Shown here: positions 52,689 to 61,144 of the stretch, piece by piece | How positions within the stretch are numbered: position 1 is the first letter of the stretch | Layout: every line of letters starts with the position of its first letter | NCBI GenBank assembly: GCA_009780025.1 | Contig: WRAV01000007.1 | Span: 1-64,000 of the forward strand | DNA: 64,000 nucleotides | Direction: 5' to 3' | Origin: Oscillospiraceae bacterium | GTDB lineage: Bacteria > Bacillota > Clostridia > Oscillospirales > Ruminococcaceae | Program-made: the position numbers and the translations under genes | The notes under the pieces: generated by a model | Databases searched by the model: none | Seen by the model: the letters and a program-made list of their open reading frames with translations, nothing else | What the model was told of the DNA's origin: nothing

Positions 52689-54068
52689 TCAGCCAATCAA
52701 TTCCTCAATGCTTACCTGCACAGGCGCGTCTCCAACGGGTTCATATTGCTCTACTTCCTGTAAGTCAACATGAGAATATGGGGGTGCTGCAGGTGGTGGT
52801 AGGCTCAAAGGCATCTCAATATCTTCCGGCTCCATGTAAGGCTCTCCCCAGTCATATATGTCTGGGTTACCGGTACGTAGCCAATACACATACTCCCTAT
52901 AAAACGGCTGGTGGAAGATGATTTGATAAGGCACTACACCATGATGGTCTCTTGTAAGCGCAAAATGGTGGATGCCTAGCCCGCCGCCAAATATTGTTAT
53001 CAACAAGGCAATAAAAACCGCTGTGTACTTTACTGTATATTTTCTAATCAGCGCGGACGGATCTTCTTCCTTCAGCTTCTTGGCAAGCTCGCCTACCAAA
53101 ATGGAAATACCCACAGGGGCAAGGAGGGCAAAGTTTAATCCGAGTCTGTCCAATATTGAGTGGCGCGTTCCCATAAGTGCGAAGAAGAACGCGAAGAAGG
53201 CGTAGTTTACATACAAGTAATTCCCTTTGTCAAGCCTTTTGAGCGCACCCGAACCAAGAAATAGGATAAGAAATACGATAGCTACAGCGATTGTAAATTG
53301 CGGAGCAAATACAGCTTGCATGTGAATATTGTTAAGTGAGTAGTATTGATACCAATGCTGGGTCACAAACTCAAGAATTCTATGAGTATTGAAGTAAATT
53401 GCCGCTGTTATGGCTACATAGGCTGCAAGCACGTATTTATTGATAGGCACTAGGTTGATAAAGAAGAACGGGATTAGCAGAAGCGCGGACATATGCATAG
53501 AGGCGGCGAGCAGCACGACCGCAAAATACCCGACAGCGTATCCGGCCATAGCCGGAGACCAACGCTTTTCCATGAAATATTCAATAAATTTTTTCAAGAG
53601 CGGGAGCGTGAACATCGCTATAGCTGCCGCCAGCGTTTGCCTAACAAAGTTCATCGAGCAGTAGTAATGGCTCAATGCAACAAACAAAAACACGCTGATA
53701 AAGGGGTTGAGCGAATATCGCCAGTAGAAGAGCATGACCAAAAATATAATCAAGAAACTTGTTAACACAAAGAGGGCCTGAAAGTTTGGCGTTACAAGCA
53801 TTAGCCCTCTCAGCAACAGCGTGAACCCGGGTTCCCAGCGATGCTGCGCCATAAATTCACTGGTCGGGTCGTTCAGTATGCGGTCATATATCGGGGCGTA
53901 CACAAAGCTGTAATCATAACCGACGTCGTAGCGGATAGCGGACAACGCGAATAAAACAGCGAAGGAAACCAGCAGGAAGATGGCATCTTTTAGGCGGCTG
54001 CGTTTTACTGTACACAAGCAAGCACCGCACAAGCTCAAGCCAATTAGCATTATGTAGTAAACGGTCAA
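52689..54068 (-). CDS. EpsG-family polysaccharide polymerase
   Basis: A 459-residue protein with about ten membrane helices. AIRYDVGYDYSFVYAPIYDRI near the start and MNFVRQTLAAAIAMF are EpsG hallmarks. An uncommon cytoplasmic or external tail of about 60 residues, acidic and Pro-rich (MEPEDIEMPLSLPPPAAPP), follows the last helix. The start is a TTG at 54068 placed 7 bases after GAGGGGA; the first ATG would be 18 bases further in. First gene of the exopolysaccharide operon. Confidence 0.9.
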   Translation of the reverse strand: MTVYYIMLIGLSLCGACLCTVKRSRLKDAIFLLVSFAVLFALSAIRYDVGYDYSFVYAPIYDRILNDPTSEFMAQHRWEPGFTLLLRGLMLVTPNFQALFVLTSFLIIFLVMLFYWRYSLNPFISVFLFVALSHYYCSMNFVRQTLAAAIAMFTLPLLKKFIEYFMEKRWSPAMAGYAVGYFAVVLLAASMHMSALLLIPFFFINLVPINKYVLAAYVAITAAIYFNTHRILEFVTQHWYQYYSLNNIHMQAVFAPQFTIAVAIVFLILFLGSGALKRLDKGNYLYVNYAFFAFFFALMGTRHSILDRLGLNFALLAPVGISILVGELAKKLKEEDPSALIRKYTVKYTAVFIALLITIFGGGLGIHHFALTRDHHGVVPYQIIFHQPFYREYVYWLRTGNPDIYDWGEPYMEPEDIEMPLSLPPPAAPPYSHVDLQEVEQYEPVGDAPVQVSIEELIG

Positions 54069-54164
54069 CTCAAAATCCCCTCAAACCTTAGTCGCGAAAC
54101 AGTTCAAAATATTCCCTTTGCATTACATAGAGCCATCGATTCTTCTCTCCGGAGAAAAGAATAC

Positions 54165-54210
54165 AATGTATGACGTCCACGTTCACAAGAAGACATGGAC
54201 GTCATACATT
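54165..54210 (-). terminator. terminator of the secreted Gly/Pro protein gene
   Basis: A perfect 15-bp stem (AATGTATGACGTCCA with its complement) begins 19 bases after the stop of the minus-strand gene at 54229; TTCTTTTC follows. Confidence 0.8.
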
Positions 54211-54228
54211 CTAAGTTGGTATAATTCG

Positions 54229-55065
54229 CTACCTGCGGGTAAGCGGCCTGTCGGTTATGATGATGTCGCCGCCTACGGGTGTGGAAAAATGGAGGTAGCC
54301 ATTTGCGTCAACCCTAAACTGGGTATCAATTCTTGCAAAAGTGTTTGCTTCCCGATCATAGGCGTAAAACACCAAGCTGTCTACGTTTAGTCTGGACAAG
54401 TCAACAAGGACAGCCATTCTGATATTTGCGCCAAAGGCACCTGTTTGCCCGAGGCTAACAGCGACAACGTTGTTGTTAAAAGACCGCTCGAATATGCGGA
54501 CTGCTCTTTGCACCTCAACGCCGCTGACACGCAGTGAGAAGTCGACGGTACCGGAAAGTGTCGCCGCCGTTGTGGAGTCCACGAACATGCGGCTAAGAAC
54601 GCGGCCACCCTCCCTGGTATCTAGGTGTACAATGGCACTAGCTACGCCCGCTTGGGCTGCCTGGGTAAAGACTCCCTGTATAACAGATGCGGGAGCTGTG
54701 GATACGTTGGTAAGCACGATGCTTGCGCGCTCACCTGCGGAAAGCGCTTGCTGAATCGCTGCGGTTGTTGCCGTGCTTACCTGTGTTGGTGTAGCGGGGG
54801 CAGGGGCTACAAATGTGGGAAGTACTGGTGTTGTGGTTCTAACGTTAGTACTGCCACCACCACCGCCACCGCCACTACTGCCACCACCGCCACTGCCGCC
54901 TCCACCGATTATAATTGGTGGTGCCCAAGGCGGAGGAATTGGAACAAATGGAGGAGCTGTAGGTCTGGCGCCGTCACCGTAACCGACAGCTGCGAACGCT
55001 GGAGCGGAAAGGCTTGCGACAACAACCACTGCCAAGAGAATGGCTGCTGCTTTGCGAAAATGCAT
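54229..55065 (-). CDS. secreted protein with Pro/Gly-rich linker
   Basis: Function not recognised. The 278-residue product has a signal peptide (FRKAAAILLAVVVVASLSAPAFA), a Pro-rich stretch (PPFVPIPPPWAPP), a run of Gly/Ser (about 52-72), and a C-terminal domain of about 185 residues that is beta/alpha mixed and ends FSTPVGGDIIITDRPLTRR. The last part resembles the module found near S-layer or cell-wall proteins in Clostridia, but no SLH domain is present. A perfect AAGGAGGT 7 bases before the ATG suggests high expression. Separate unit from the exopolysaccharide operon. Confidence 0.8.
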   Translation of the reverse strand: MHFRKAAAILLAVVVVASLSAPAFAAVGYGDGARPTAPPFVPIPPPWAPPIIIGGGGSGGGGSSGGGGGGGSTNVRTTTPVLPTFVAPAPATPTQVSTATTAAIQQALSAGERASIVLTNVSTAPASVIQGVFTQAAQAGVASAIVHLDTREGGRVLSRMFVDSTTAATLSGTVDFSLRVSGVEVQRAVRIFERSFNNNVVAVSLGQTGAFGANIRMAVLVDLSRLNVDSLVFYAYDREANTFARIDTQFRVDANGYLHFSTPVGGDIIITDRPLTRR

Positions 55066-55387
55066 GCGTTTAACCTCCTTGTGAGCTTTTTCTTGAGAAT
55101 GTGCTGGTCTGGTAATGAAAAGGAATATTTTGAACGGTTTCGCATAAGTACCGTTTCAAACAATAATATCGCACATGTGATATAGATTATGCAGGTTTTA
55201 AGGCACAAAGTATAGTTAAGGCGTGCAAGATACGCACACAACCTTATCGCCGTCACTCATTAGTAATTAAGTGCGGCGCAAAGTAGAAAGTGTTGCGTAT
55301 CTTAAGGCTTGACCTTTACATATAGACACAAAAACAATTAATCTCTCAACCTATCATGTATTTTAGCAACTTACATTTGGCATGTCA
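55066..55387. other. AT-rich intergenic region
   Basis: No gene, RNA or repeat that I can support. It holds the 5' leader of the secreted-protein gene and the downstream region of recQ. Confidence 0.5.
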
Positions 55388-55420
55388 ACTAAAAATATCT
55401 CCAATAAACCGAGATATTTT
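55388..55420 (-). terminator. recQ terminator
   Basis: On the minus strand AAAATATCTC pairs with GAGATATTTT across a 9-base loop, followed by TTAG after extra T residues, 65 bases after the recQ stop. Confidence 0.75.
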
Positions 55421-55485
55421 AACTAATTTTACATCATAAATATTAGGATTCTGTAATGATGTTACGCTTTGGTTATATAGCTACA

Positions 55486-57711
55486 TCAGTACAGCTCCAG
55501 AATGACCTTATCTACTACAAACCGCTGAGCCTGCACATTAAAGGTATTGACTTTGCACAAGCTTCCACGTATTTCCTTTTCCGATGTTGTGATGCCGAGC
55601 TCATTGCCCATTTTTGTCGCAACCTTAAATCCATCCTCTATACGCAGATATCCCTGTTCAATCAGCCAGGCGTTGATTTTTGCGCCGGTCAATTTCTTCA
55701 TTCCACGCCGTATTAGCGCACAGTTTATTCGCTCCGCGACCACACTTACGGAAACCATTTCATCCGAGACCTCAATCTCATTCCCCCGCATAGGTTCTGG
55801 TCCCGGCGATGATGCAGACTGCTCGGATATTGCGGCATGTCCGTGTTTCTGCACAAACTCAGATATAGTCTTCAAGAAAGCTTCACCGTACCGCTCCAGT
55901 TTGACCTGCCCCACGCCAGAGACTTTCAGAAACTCTTCGTCGGTGGACGGCATTTGGACACACATGTCGGCAAGTGAGCTGTCAGCGAATACGATATAAG
56001 CGGGCACGTTTTGATTTTTGGCGAGCTCGCCACGCAGGGACACAAGCTTGGCGAAGAGCTGCTCGTCTACTTCCCGAGGGAGTGACCGTTTCGAGTGTTT
56101 AGGTTCGCGGCGGGAAGACGACGTTTCCTTTGCCAGCTTCATCTCTACATGCGCATTGCCGCGCAGCACTTCACCGGCGAGGTTGCCCAGCGCGAGTACA
56201 GGGTACTGGTCATCCGTTGTGCGCAAATATTCCCGTAGCACAAGGCCCTGGATAACATCGCGTAGCCGCTTTTCCGGCTCATCACAAATGTTATAGGTAG
56301 AGAGTTTGTCCAGCCCCCAGCGCGTTACTTTCTCATTTTTGCTGCCACGAAGCACGTCAATTACAAGCTTGATACCGTACCGCTCTCGCATACGGCTGAC
56401 ACAGGAGAGAATCTTTTGGGCCAAAATTGTGACGTCCTCGGTCTCGAAGTTAGTCAGGCAACTGGTGCAGTTCCCGCAATAAGGCTGTGGGTGTTCACCG
56501 AAATACCGCAATATGTATCCGCGCAGGCACTCATCGGTGTGGCAATAAAAGGTCATCACCTTGAGGCGCCGGCGGTCACGCTCTTTTAGCAATTCTTCGC
56601 TCTCGGCATCCTCGTACCTGGCCTCGCGATTGTTTTCTATGAGGAACTGGGCGGTGCGCACGTCCTGCCCAGAATAAAGCAGCAGGCAGGTGGCTGGGTC
56701 GCCGTCACGCCCCGCCCGCCCGGCCTCCTGGTAGTAGCTCTCGATGTTCTTTGGCATGTTGTAATGCACAACGTACCGCACATTGGACTTATCAATACCC
56801 ATGCCAAATGCGTTGGTCGCGACAATAATTTTGGCGCGGTCGTATATGAAGTTGTCCTGGTTTTGCCGGCGCTCGTCGTCGGGCAGCCCGGCGTGATAGC
56901 GCAGCGCGGAGTAGCCCTGGGCGCATAGCATCTCGCAAACTTCCTCAACGGCGTTTCTTGTGGAGCAGTATACTATGCCGGCTTCATTTTTTCTGTGATA
57001 TAGAAAATCAAGGAGCGTGCCGTCTTTATTGCCTGGTTTTTGCACGCTGAAATGCAGGTTTTGACGGTCAAAGCCGGTGACGAGTATGTACGGGTTGTCG
57101 AGCCCAAGCCGCAGAGCGATGTCCTTCCGGACTTCGGCGGTTGCCGTTGCGGTGAAGGCGGAGAGAACCGGACGGCTTGGCAGGGCGTCGACAAAACCGC
57201 GTATCCCAAGATAGCTTGGGCGGAAGTCCTGCCCCCACTGGCTGATACAGTGAGCTTCGTCCACGCTTACCATGGCAATCTGCGCACCTTGTGCAAACTC
57301 CCGGAAGGTATCGGTTTCGAGGCGCTCCGGGGCCACATAAATTATGCGATAGACACCCGCTCTTGCGTTGTCCAGCACTAGGCGGCTTTGGCGCTCTGTA
57401 AGCGAGCTGTTTAGGTAGGCGGCGCGTATGCCTGCCTGAGTGAGGGCCCCGACTTGATCTTTCATCAGCGAAATCAGCGGGGAGATTACCAGCGTGATGC
57501 CCTTCATAAGCAGCGCCGGGAGTTGGTAGCAGATAGACTTACCCGCACCGGTGGGCATTATTCCCAGGCAGTCTCCGCCGGAGAGAATGGTGTCGACAAG
57601 CGCTTCCTGCCCTTCGCGGAAGCTGTCATAACCGAAATAATGCCCAAGAGCCTCAAATTTTTGTGCTTGCCTAATGAGAATCACTCGCTTCCTGTAGTGG
57701 GATGTAAACAT
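55486..57711 (-). CDS. recQ: ATP-dependent DNA helicase RecQ
   Basis: A 741-residue SF2 helicase. Motif I GIMPTGAGKS, motif II DEAHCISQWG, motif III SAFTATAT, motif VI QEAGRAGRDG. The zinc-binding Cys set of the RecQ-Ct follows (CHTDECLRGYIL, CGNCTSC), then winged helix (around 415-515), an HRDC domain (about 545-620, with FLKVSGVGQVKLERYG) and an extra C-terminal helical segment of about 90 residues. It unwinds forks and recombination intermediates. The exact start is uncertain because no good binding site precedes 57711. Confidence 0.95.
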   Translation of the reverse strand: MFTSHYRKRVILIRQAQKFEALGHYFGYDSFREGQEALVDTILSGGDCLGIMPTGAGKSICYQLPALLMKGITLVISPLISLMKDQVGALTQAGIRAAYLNSSLTERQSRLVLDNARAGVYRIIYVAPERLETDTFREFAQGAQIAMVSVDEAHCISQWGQDFRPSYLGIRGFVDALPSRPVLSAFTATATAEVRKDIALRLGLDNPYILVTGFDRQNLHFSVQKPGNKDGTLLDFLYHRKNEAGIVYCSTRNAVEEVCEMLCAQGYSALRYHAGLPDDERRQNQDNFIYDRAKIIVATNAFGMGIDKSNVRYVVHYNMPKNIESYYQEAGRAGRDGDPATCLLLYSGQDVRTAQFLIENNREARYEDAESEELLKERDRRRLKVMTFYCHTDECLRGYILRYFGEHPQPYCGNCTSCLTNFETEDVTILAQKILSCVSRMRERYGIKLVIDVLRGSKNEKVTRWGLDKLSTYNICDEPEKRLRDVIQGLVLREYLRTTDDQYPVLALGNLAGEVLRGNAHVEMKLAKETSSSRREPKHSKRSLPREVDEQLFAKLVSLRGELAKNQNVPAYIVFADSSLADMCVQMPSTDEEFLKVSGVGQVKLERYGEAFLKTISEFVQKHGHAAISEQSASSPGPEPMRGNEIEVSDEMVSVSVVAERINCALIRRGMKKLTGAKINAWLIEQGYLRIEDGFKVATKMGNELGITTSEKEIRGSLCKVNTFNVQAQRFVVDKVILELY

Positions 57712-57852
57712 GCCGCATACAGAGGACAGACTCGCGACAAGTTAACGCTTGCAGTCAATACACGATAGCTTGGAATATTGCATTTATTATACAGCGACTG
57801 GTTGAGCATGGCAATAGATAGCACCGCCTCGCCACACTTTCCTGCGCACAAC

Positions 57853-57901
57853 AAGGATTTCCCTCTGGTAATGAAGTGATCATTGCCAGAGGGAAATCCT
57901 T
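57853..57901. terminator. bidirectional terminator
   Basis: A 16-bp stem (AAGGATTTCCCTCTGG with its complement) follows the ferredoxin-like gene on the minus strand, ahead of the recQ upstream region. Confidence 0.85.
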
Positions 57902-57929
57902 AGAAACAAAACATGGGCAGAGTAATTTT

Positions 57930-58628
57930 TTAGTTTCCTATAATTTTGCCGTCAGTTGAGATGGTCGCTACTTGCCACGGAATCATCTTTCCACAATTTT
58001 GAAGCGCCGTTTTAGTAGCGTGTTCAATTCCGCTGCAGCAGGGTACTTCCATTCTGGCAACAGTTACGGATTTTATATCGTTCTGCTGCAGGATAGCAGT
58101 CAGTTTTTCAGCGTAATCCCCATCGTCCAGCTTTGGGCAGCCAATGATAGTTATTCTATTTTTCATGTAATCCTCATGAAAGTCACCATAGGCATAGGCG
58201 GCACAGTCAGCTGCAATTAGCAGGCTGGCGCTGTTAAAATAAGGTGCATTTGGCGGTACTAGCTTTATTTGTACCGGCCATTGGTTGAGACGGGTTTGAG
58301 CTATAGGGGTTTTTGTTTGAGACTTTTCGGAAGTATACTCTCGCTCGAGCGTCTTTGAGTGCGTGCCGGGGCACCCACAGGCCAATGTATCCGGCTGTTT
58401 ATTTTCCATATCAGATTTTATTACCACTGTTTCGACTTCTCGCTCTTCAAAGCTAATTGCTTGGGTGGGGCAAACAGGCAAACAACGACCAAGGCCGTCG
58501 CAATAGTCTTCACGCAGTAGTTTTGCCTTTCCATCTACAAGGCCGATTGCGCCTTGATGGCAAGCCGACGCGCACAACCCACAACCGATACACTTGTTTT
58601 CATCAATTGTAATAATGTTTCTTTTCAT
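57930..58628 (-). CDS. 4Fe-4S ferredoxin-like protein with C-terminal redox domain
   Basis: A 232-residue protein. N-terminal cluster motifs CIGCGLCASACHQGAI and CDGLGRCLPVCPTQAI fit the clostridial dicluster ferredoxin group in which the second motif has C-x5-C. The C-terminal part (about 110-232) has CPKLDD and PCCSG cysteines. These proteins occur next to Crp/Fnr regulators and hybrid-cluster or nitrosative-stress genes in Clostridia; here the divergent regulator is present, hcp is not in view. An electron carrier or sensor partner is probable. Confidence 0.85.
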   Translation of the reverse strand: MKRNIITIDENKCIGCGLCASACHQGAIGLVDGKAKLLREDYCDGLGRCLPVCPTQAISFEEREVETVVIKSDMENKQPDTLACGCPGTHSKTLEREYTSEKSQTKTPIAQTRLNQWPVQIKLVPPNAPYFNSASLLIAADCAAYAYGDFHEDYMKNRITIIGCPKLDDGDYAEKLTAILQQNDIKSVTVARMEVPCCSGIEHATKTALQNCGKMIPWQVATISTDGKIIGN

Positions 58629-58648
58629 AATGACCTCAACCTCTCATC

Positions 58649-58677
58649 TTGACTTGTTGGAGCCAGTATACTAAAAT
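58649..58677 (+). promoter_or_regulatory. promoter of the Crp/Fnr gene
   Basis: TTGACT (58649), 17-base spacer, TAAAAT (58672). A dyad GTTGTATATGCAAC (58693-58706) sits just downstream of the start point and could be an autoregulatory site. Confidence 0.6.
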
Positions 58678-58719
58678 AAACATAATGCGTCTGTTGTATA
58701 TGCAACGGTGGAGGCTTAT

Positions 58720-59373
58720 GTGAAAAAGATTTTTGAAATAGCTAAAATCAACCCCTTATTTCAAGGAATCGCCCTCGTCGACTTTGAGCATATGTTGAAC
58801 TGCTTGTCTACGAGGACAGCTATGTATAGAAAAGGTGATATGATACTGCTGTCCGGCGGTTGTGTAAACTTTGTCGGGTTAATTTTATCCGGAAGCGTAA
58901 AAATAATAAGAGAAGATGTTAGTGGCAATGCTACTATTTTAGCCAAGCTTACCGTCTCGGAAATTTTCGGTGAGGTCTTTGCTTGCGCCGAAATACTCCA
59001 CAGTACCGTAACTGTACAAGCGGTGGAAGATACAGAAGTTTTGTTTATTGACTACAGCAGAATAATTATGTCGTGCACCAGCGCCTGTAATTTTCATACA
59101 CAGCTTATAAAAAATATGCTGAAGCTGGTAGCTCGTAAAAATATAATGCTCAATCAAAAACTTGAAATTCTCTCAAAGCGGACAACTAGAGATAAGCTGC
59201 TTTGCTTTTTTGACTTTCAGCGGGGTGCAGCAAAAGAATTTACAGTTCCATTTAACCGTGAAGAAATGGCGAGTTATCTTTGTGTTGACCGCAGTGCCAT
59301 GTCTAACGAACTATGTAAAATGCGCGATGATGGATTGCTTAAATTTAATAGGAATCAATTTGAAATTATGTGA
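58720..59373 (+). CDS. Crp/Fnr family transcriptional regulator
   Basis: A 217-residue regulator: cyclic nucleotide-binding-like beta barrel (about 20-120, VNFVGLILSGSVKIIRED, SEIFGEVFA), dimer helix, and C-terminal HTH (about 165-215, FNREEMASYLCVDRSAMSNELCKMRDDGLL). There is no N-terminal FNR-type Cys set, but Cys residues at about 26, 48, 88, 128 and 132 might hold a cofactor. GGTGGAGG 6 bases upstream points to the GTG at 58720. Divergent from the ferredoxin-like gene, which it probably controls. Confidence 0.9.
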   Translation: MKKIFEIAKINPLFQGIALVDFEHMLNCLSTRTAMYRKGDMILLSGGCVNFVGLILSGSVKIIREDVSGNATILAKLTVSEIFGEVFACAEILHSTVTVQAVEDTEVLFIDYSRIIMSCTSACNFHTQLIKNMLKLVARKNIMLNQKLEILSKRTTRDKLLCFFDFQRGAAKEFTVPFNREEMASYLCVDRSAMSNELCKMRDDGLLKFNRNQFEIM

Positions 59374-59435
59374 CATGATCTACTTTTAAATGGATTGCAA
59401 CTTGCGGAAAGTATCTGCAGCTAGGTGGTAGAGGT

Positions 59436-59882
59436 TTGATAGAATGTAACACAGCTGTTAAAAACAAAGAAAGCAGTGTACCATCTAATGCGAAAGCGGT
59501 AGGACCTGCCAAGTACGTCTATATAATTGGGGGGTTACTTTTTCTTGGATTAGGGGCTGCAGGAACGGTGTTACCTTTCGTTCCCACAACTCCTTTTGTG
59601 TTGTTGGCTGCTATATGTTTTGGCAGAAGTTCCAACAGACTTTATAAGTGGTTTATTTCTACCCGCTTATATCGAAATAACCTTGAAGGATTCGTAAAAA
59701 GGAGAGCATTGTCTGTTAGGGCAAAGTTGACCCTATTAGCGACAATAACGGTCTTTATGGGATTCAGTTTTTTTGTAATGCGTGCCATGTCCGCGCCACT
59801 TGTATCCCAGGCGATACTTGCGATAATTTGGGCCTTGCACGTTTTATACTTTGGTTTTAAGGTTAAGACGATGCGCAAATAA
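59436..59882 (+). CDS. DUF454 (YbaN) family membrane protein
   Basis: A 148-residue protein with about four hydrophobic segments; the family motif GLGAAGTVLPFVPTTPFVLLAAICFGRSS followed by the helix RLYKWFISTRLYRNNLE is clear. Biological role unknown. It starts with TTG (59436), about 8 bases after AGGTGG; there is no in-frame ATG near. In many anaerobes DUF454 sits near Crp/Fnr and hcp genes, and here it follows the regulator by 62 bases. Confidence 0.88.
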   Translation: MIECNTAVKNKESSVPSNAKAVGPAKYVYIIGGLLFLGLGAAGTVLPFVPTTPFVLLAAICFGRSSNRLYKWFISTRLYRNNLEGFVKRRALSVRAKLTLLATITVFMGFSFFVMRAMSAPLVSQAILAIIWALHVLYFGFKVKTMRK

Positions 59883-59932
59883 AAGCTTTAGGGCCACGGT
59901 ATGTGCCAGTTATTGCATGGATTAACTATTGC

Positions 59933-59970
59933 CAATGGGTCAAACAGAATTTTCTCTGTTTGACCCATTG
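59933..59970. terminator. bidirectional terminator
   Basis: A perfect 16-bp stem, CAATGGGTCAAACAGA with its complement, 51 bases after the DUF454 stop and before the convergent exported-protein gene. Confidence 0.85.
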
Positions 59971-60042
59971 ATAATCCAAGCCAAAACCTGCTGAAGAAAC
60001 AATAACCTGGCATGTCGGAAGCCTTGGCGTGAGAGGATTTGC

Positions 60043-61053
60043 TTACCCAATTCCGGGGCGGTCGTAGCTAAAGCCGGGGATGAGATCGTTATGCTGTGTT
60101 GTTATGCTAACGGCGCGTTGTTCTGCTGACTGTACGGGGATTCTGATGGTAGCTTCCCGCCCAGTATCGTCGGTGGCCGTGAATATGAAAGCTTCAAGGA
60201 CAGAGATCGTATTTCCGGAACCTGGCATAATGAAAATGTCAATCAAGCTGACATCTACTACTGCCGAACTGCTGAAATGGCGCTCGGCAAACCCTTTTGC
60301 CGTTTGCGTATAGGCTTCAAGCGCTTCGGGCGAAACCCCTCCCACATGTTCAATACGTTCGTGTACGTCAGTTATATCATTCCACCCAAGCTCCAGCAGT
60401 AACATGCGCCATTCCATCATCGCCTCAATATCTCTTGGAGATGATATCACAGCCGAAAATCCTGTCGATATGTCGATCCTAATTCCTGTTACTGCGTCAA
60501 TTATAAACCTGTATTGCTCGCTCTCCATAGTAATGAGTATATCTGATTTCACCAAGGTGTCGTAGGTGCCTTGCGCGGCATCCATTTCACTACGGTCATG
60601 ATTTACTGCACGGGCATGATTTACAGCATCAAGAGCTTCTGAGGAACCCGCTACCCTGCCAATCCAATATGTCCTTGACTGGCTGGGCCACGCAGCGAAA
60701 AGCATTTCAACATACATCCCATCAATGCTCTCACCAAACACATCCCAAATATACTGCGCGCCAATTTGAGCGGCTTCTTCCATTGGCATGGCATGTGCGG
60801 ATACGGTGTTGTTGGTGTGCTCGTTCAGCGAAGGGCTTTCAAGAATCGTCAAGTTGGGCGCTTGAAAGCTTTCTGACGGCAGGTTTGGGGTGATGATGAT
60901 TGTTTCTGTGGCAATAGGTATGGCCTGTGTTCCGCTTGCAGCCGCTGCAAAAGCCAGGCTGTTGGCTCCGATAAGGGCTGCGCTAAATGCTCCGATGGCT
61001 AAAGCGGATACCGCCGCCATTTTTATAATATCTTTGCCTCTTGTCTTTTTCAT
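60043..61053 (-). CDS. exported protein of unknown function next to a two-component system
   Basis: Not recognised. A 336-residue protein with an N-terminal signal or anchor (MAAVSALAIGAFSAALIGANSLAFAAA), a disordered Thr/Pro/Ser linker (about 40-80) and a C-terminal part of about 245 residues with two alpha/beta units (MEEAAQIGAQYIWDVFG; TQTAKGFAERHFSS) that resemble PepSY-like repeats in build. AAGGA lies 12 bases before the ATG. It follows the histidine kinase gene by 91 bases and may be its input partner or target. Confidence 0.75.
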   Translation of the reverse strand: MKKTRGKDIIKMAAVSALAIGAFSAALIGANSLAFAAAASGTQAIPIATETIIITPNLPSESFQAPNLTILESPSLNEHTNNTVSAHAMPMEEAAQIGAQYIWDVFGESIDGMYVEMLFAAWPSQSRTYWIGRVAGSSEALDAVNHARAVNHDRSEMDAAQGTYDTLVKSDILITMESEQYRFIIDAVTGIRIDISTGFSAVISSPRDIEAMMEWRMLLLELGWNDITDVHERIEHVGGVSPEALEAYTQTAKGFAERHFSSSAVVDVSLIDIFIMPGSGNTISVLEAFIFTATDDTGREATIRIPVQSAEQRAVSITTQHNDLIPGFSYDRPGIG

Positions 61054-61144
61054 GATTTGTCGTTTCCTTCCAGATTTGAATTGTTTTGTGGGCCTCACAA
61101 GAATTATGATAAACCAGAGCTGTTATCGACTTATTTTTGAGTTA

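Noticed and set aside
55456-55716. Plus-strand frame overlapping the end of recQ
   Set aside because: It is antisense to a well-supported gene and has no binding site or recognisable domain.
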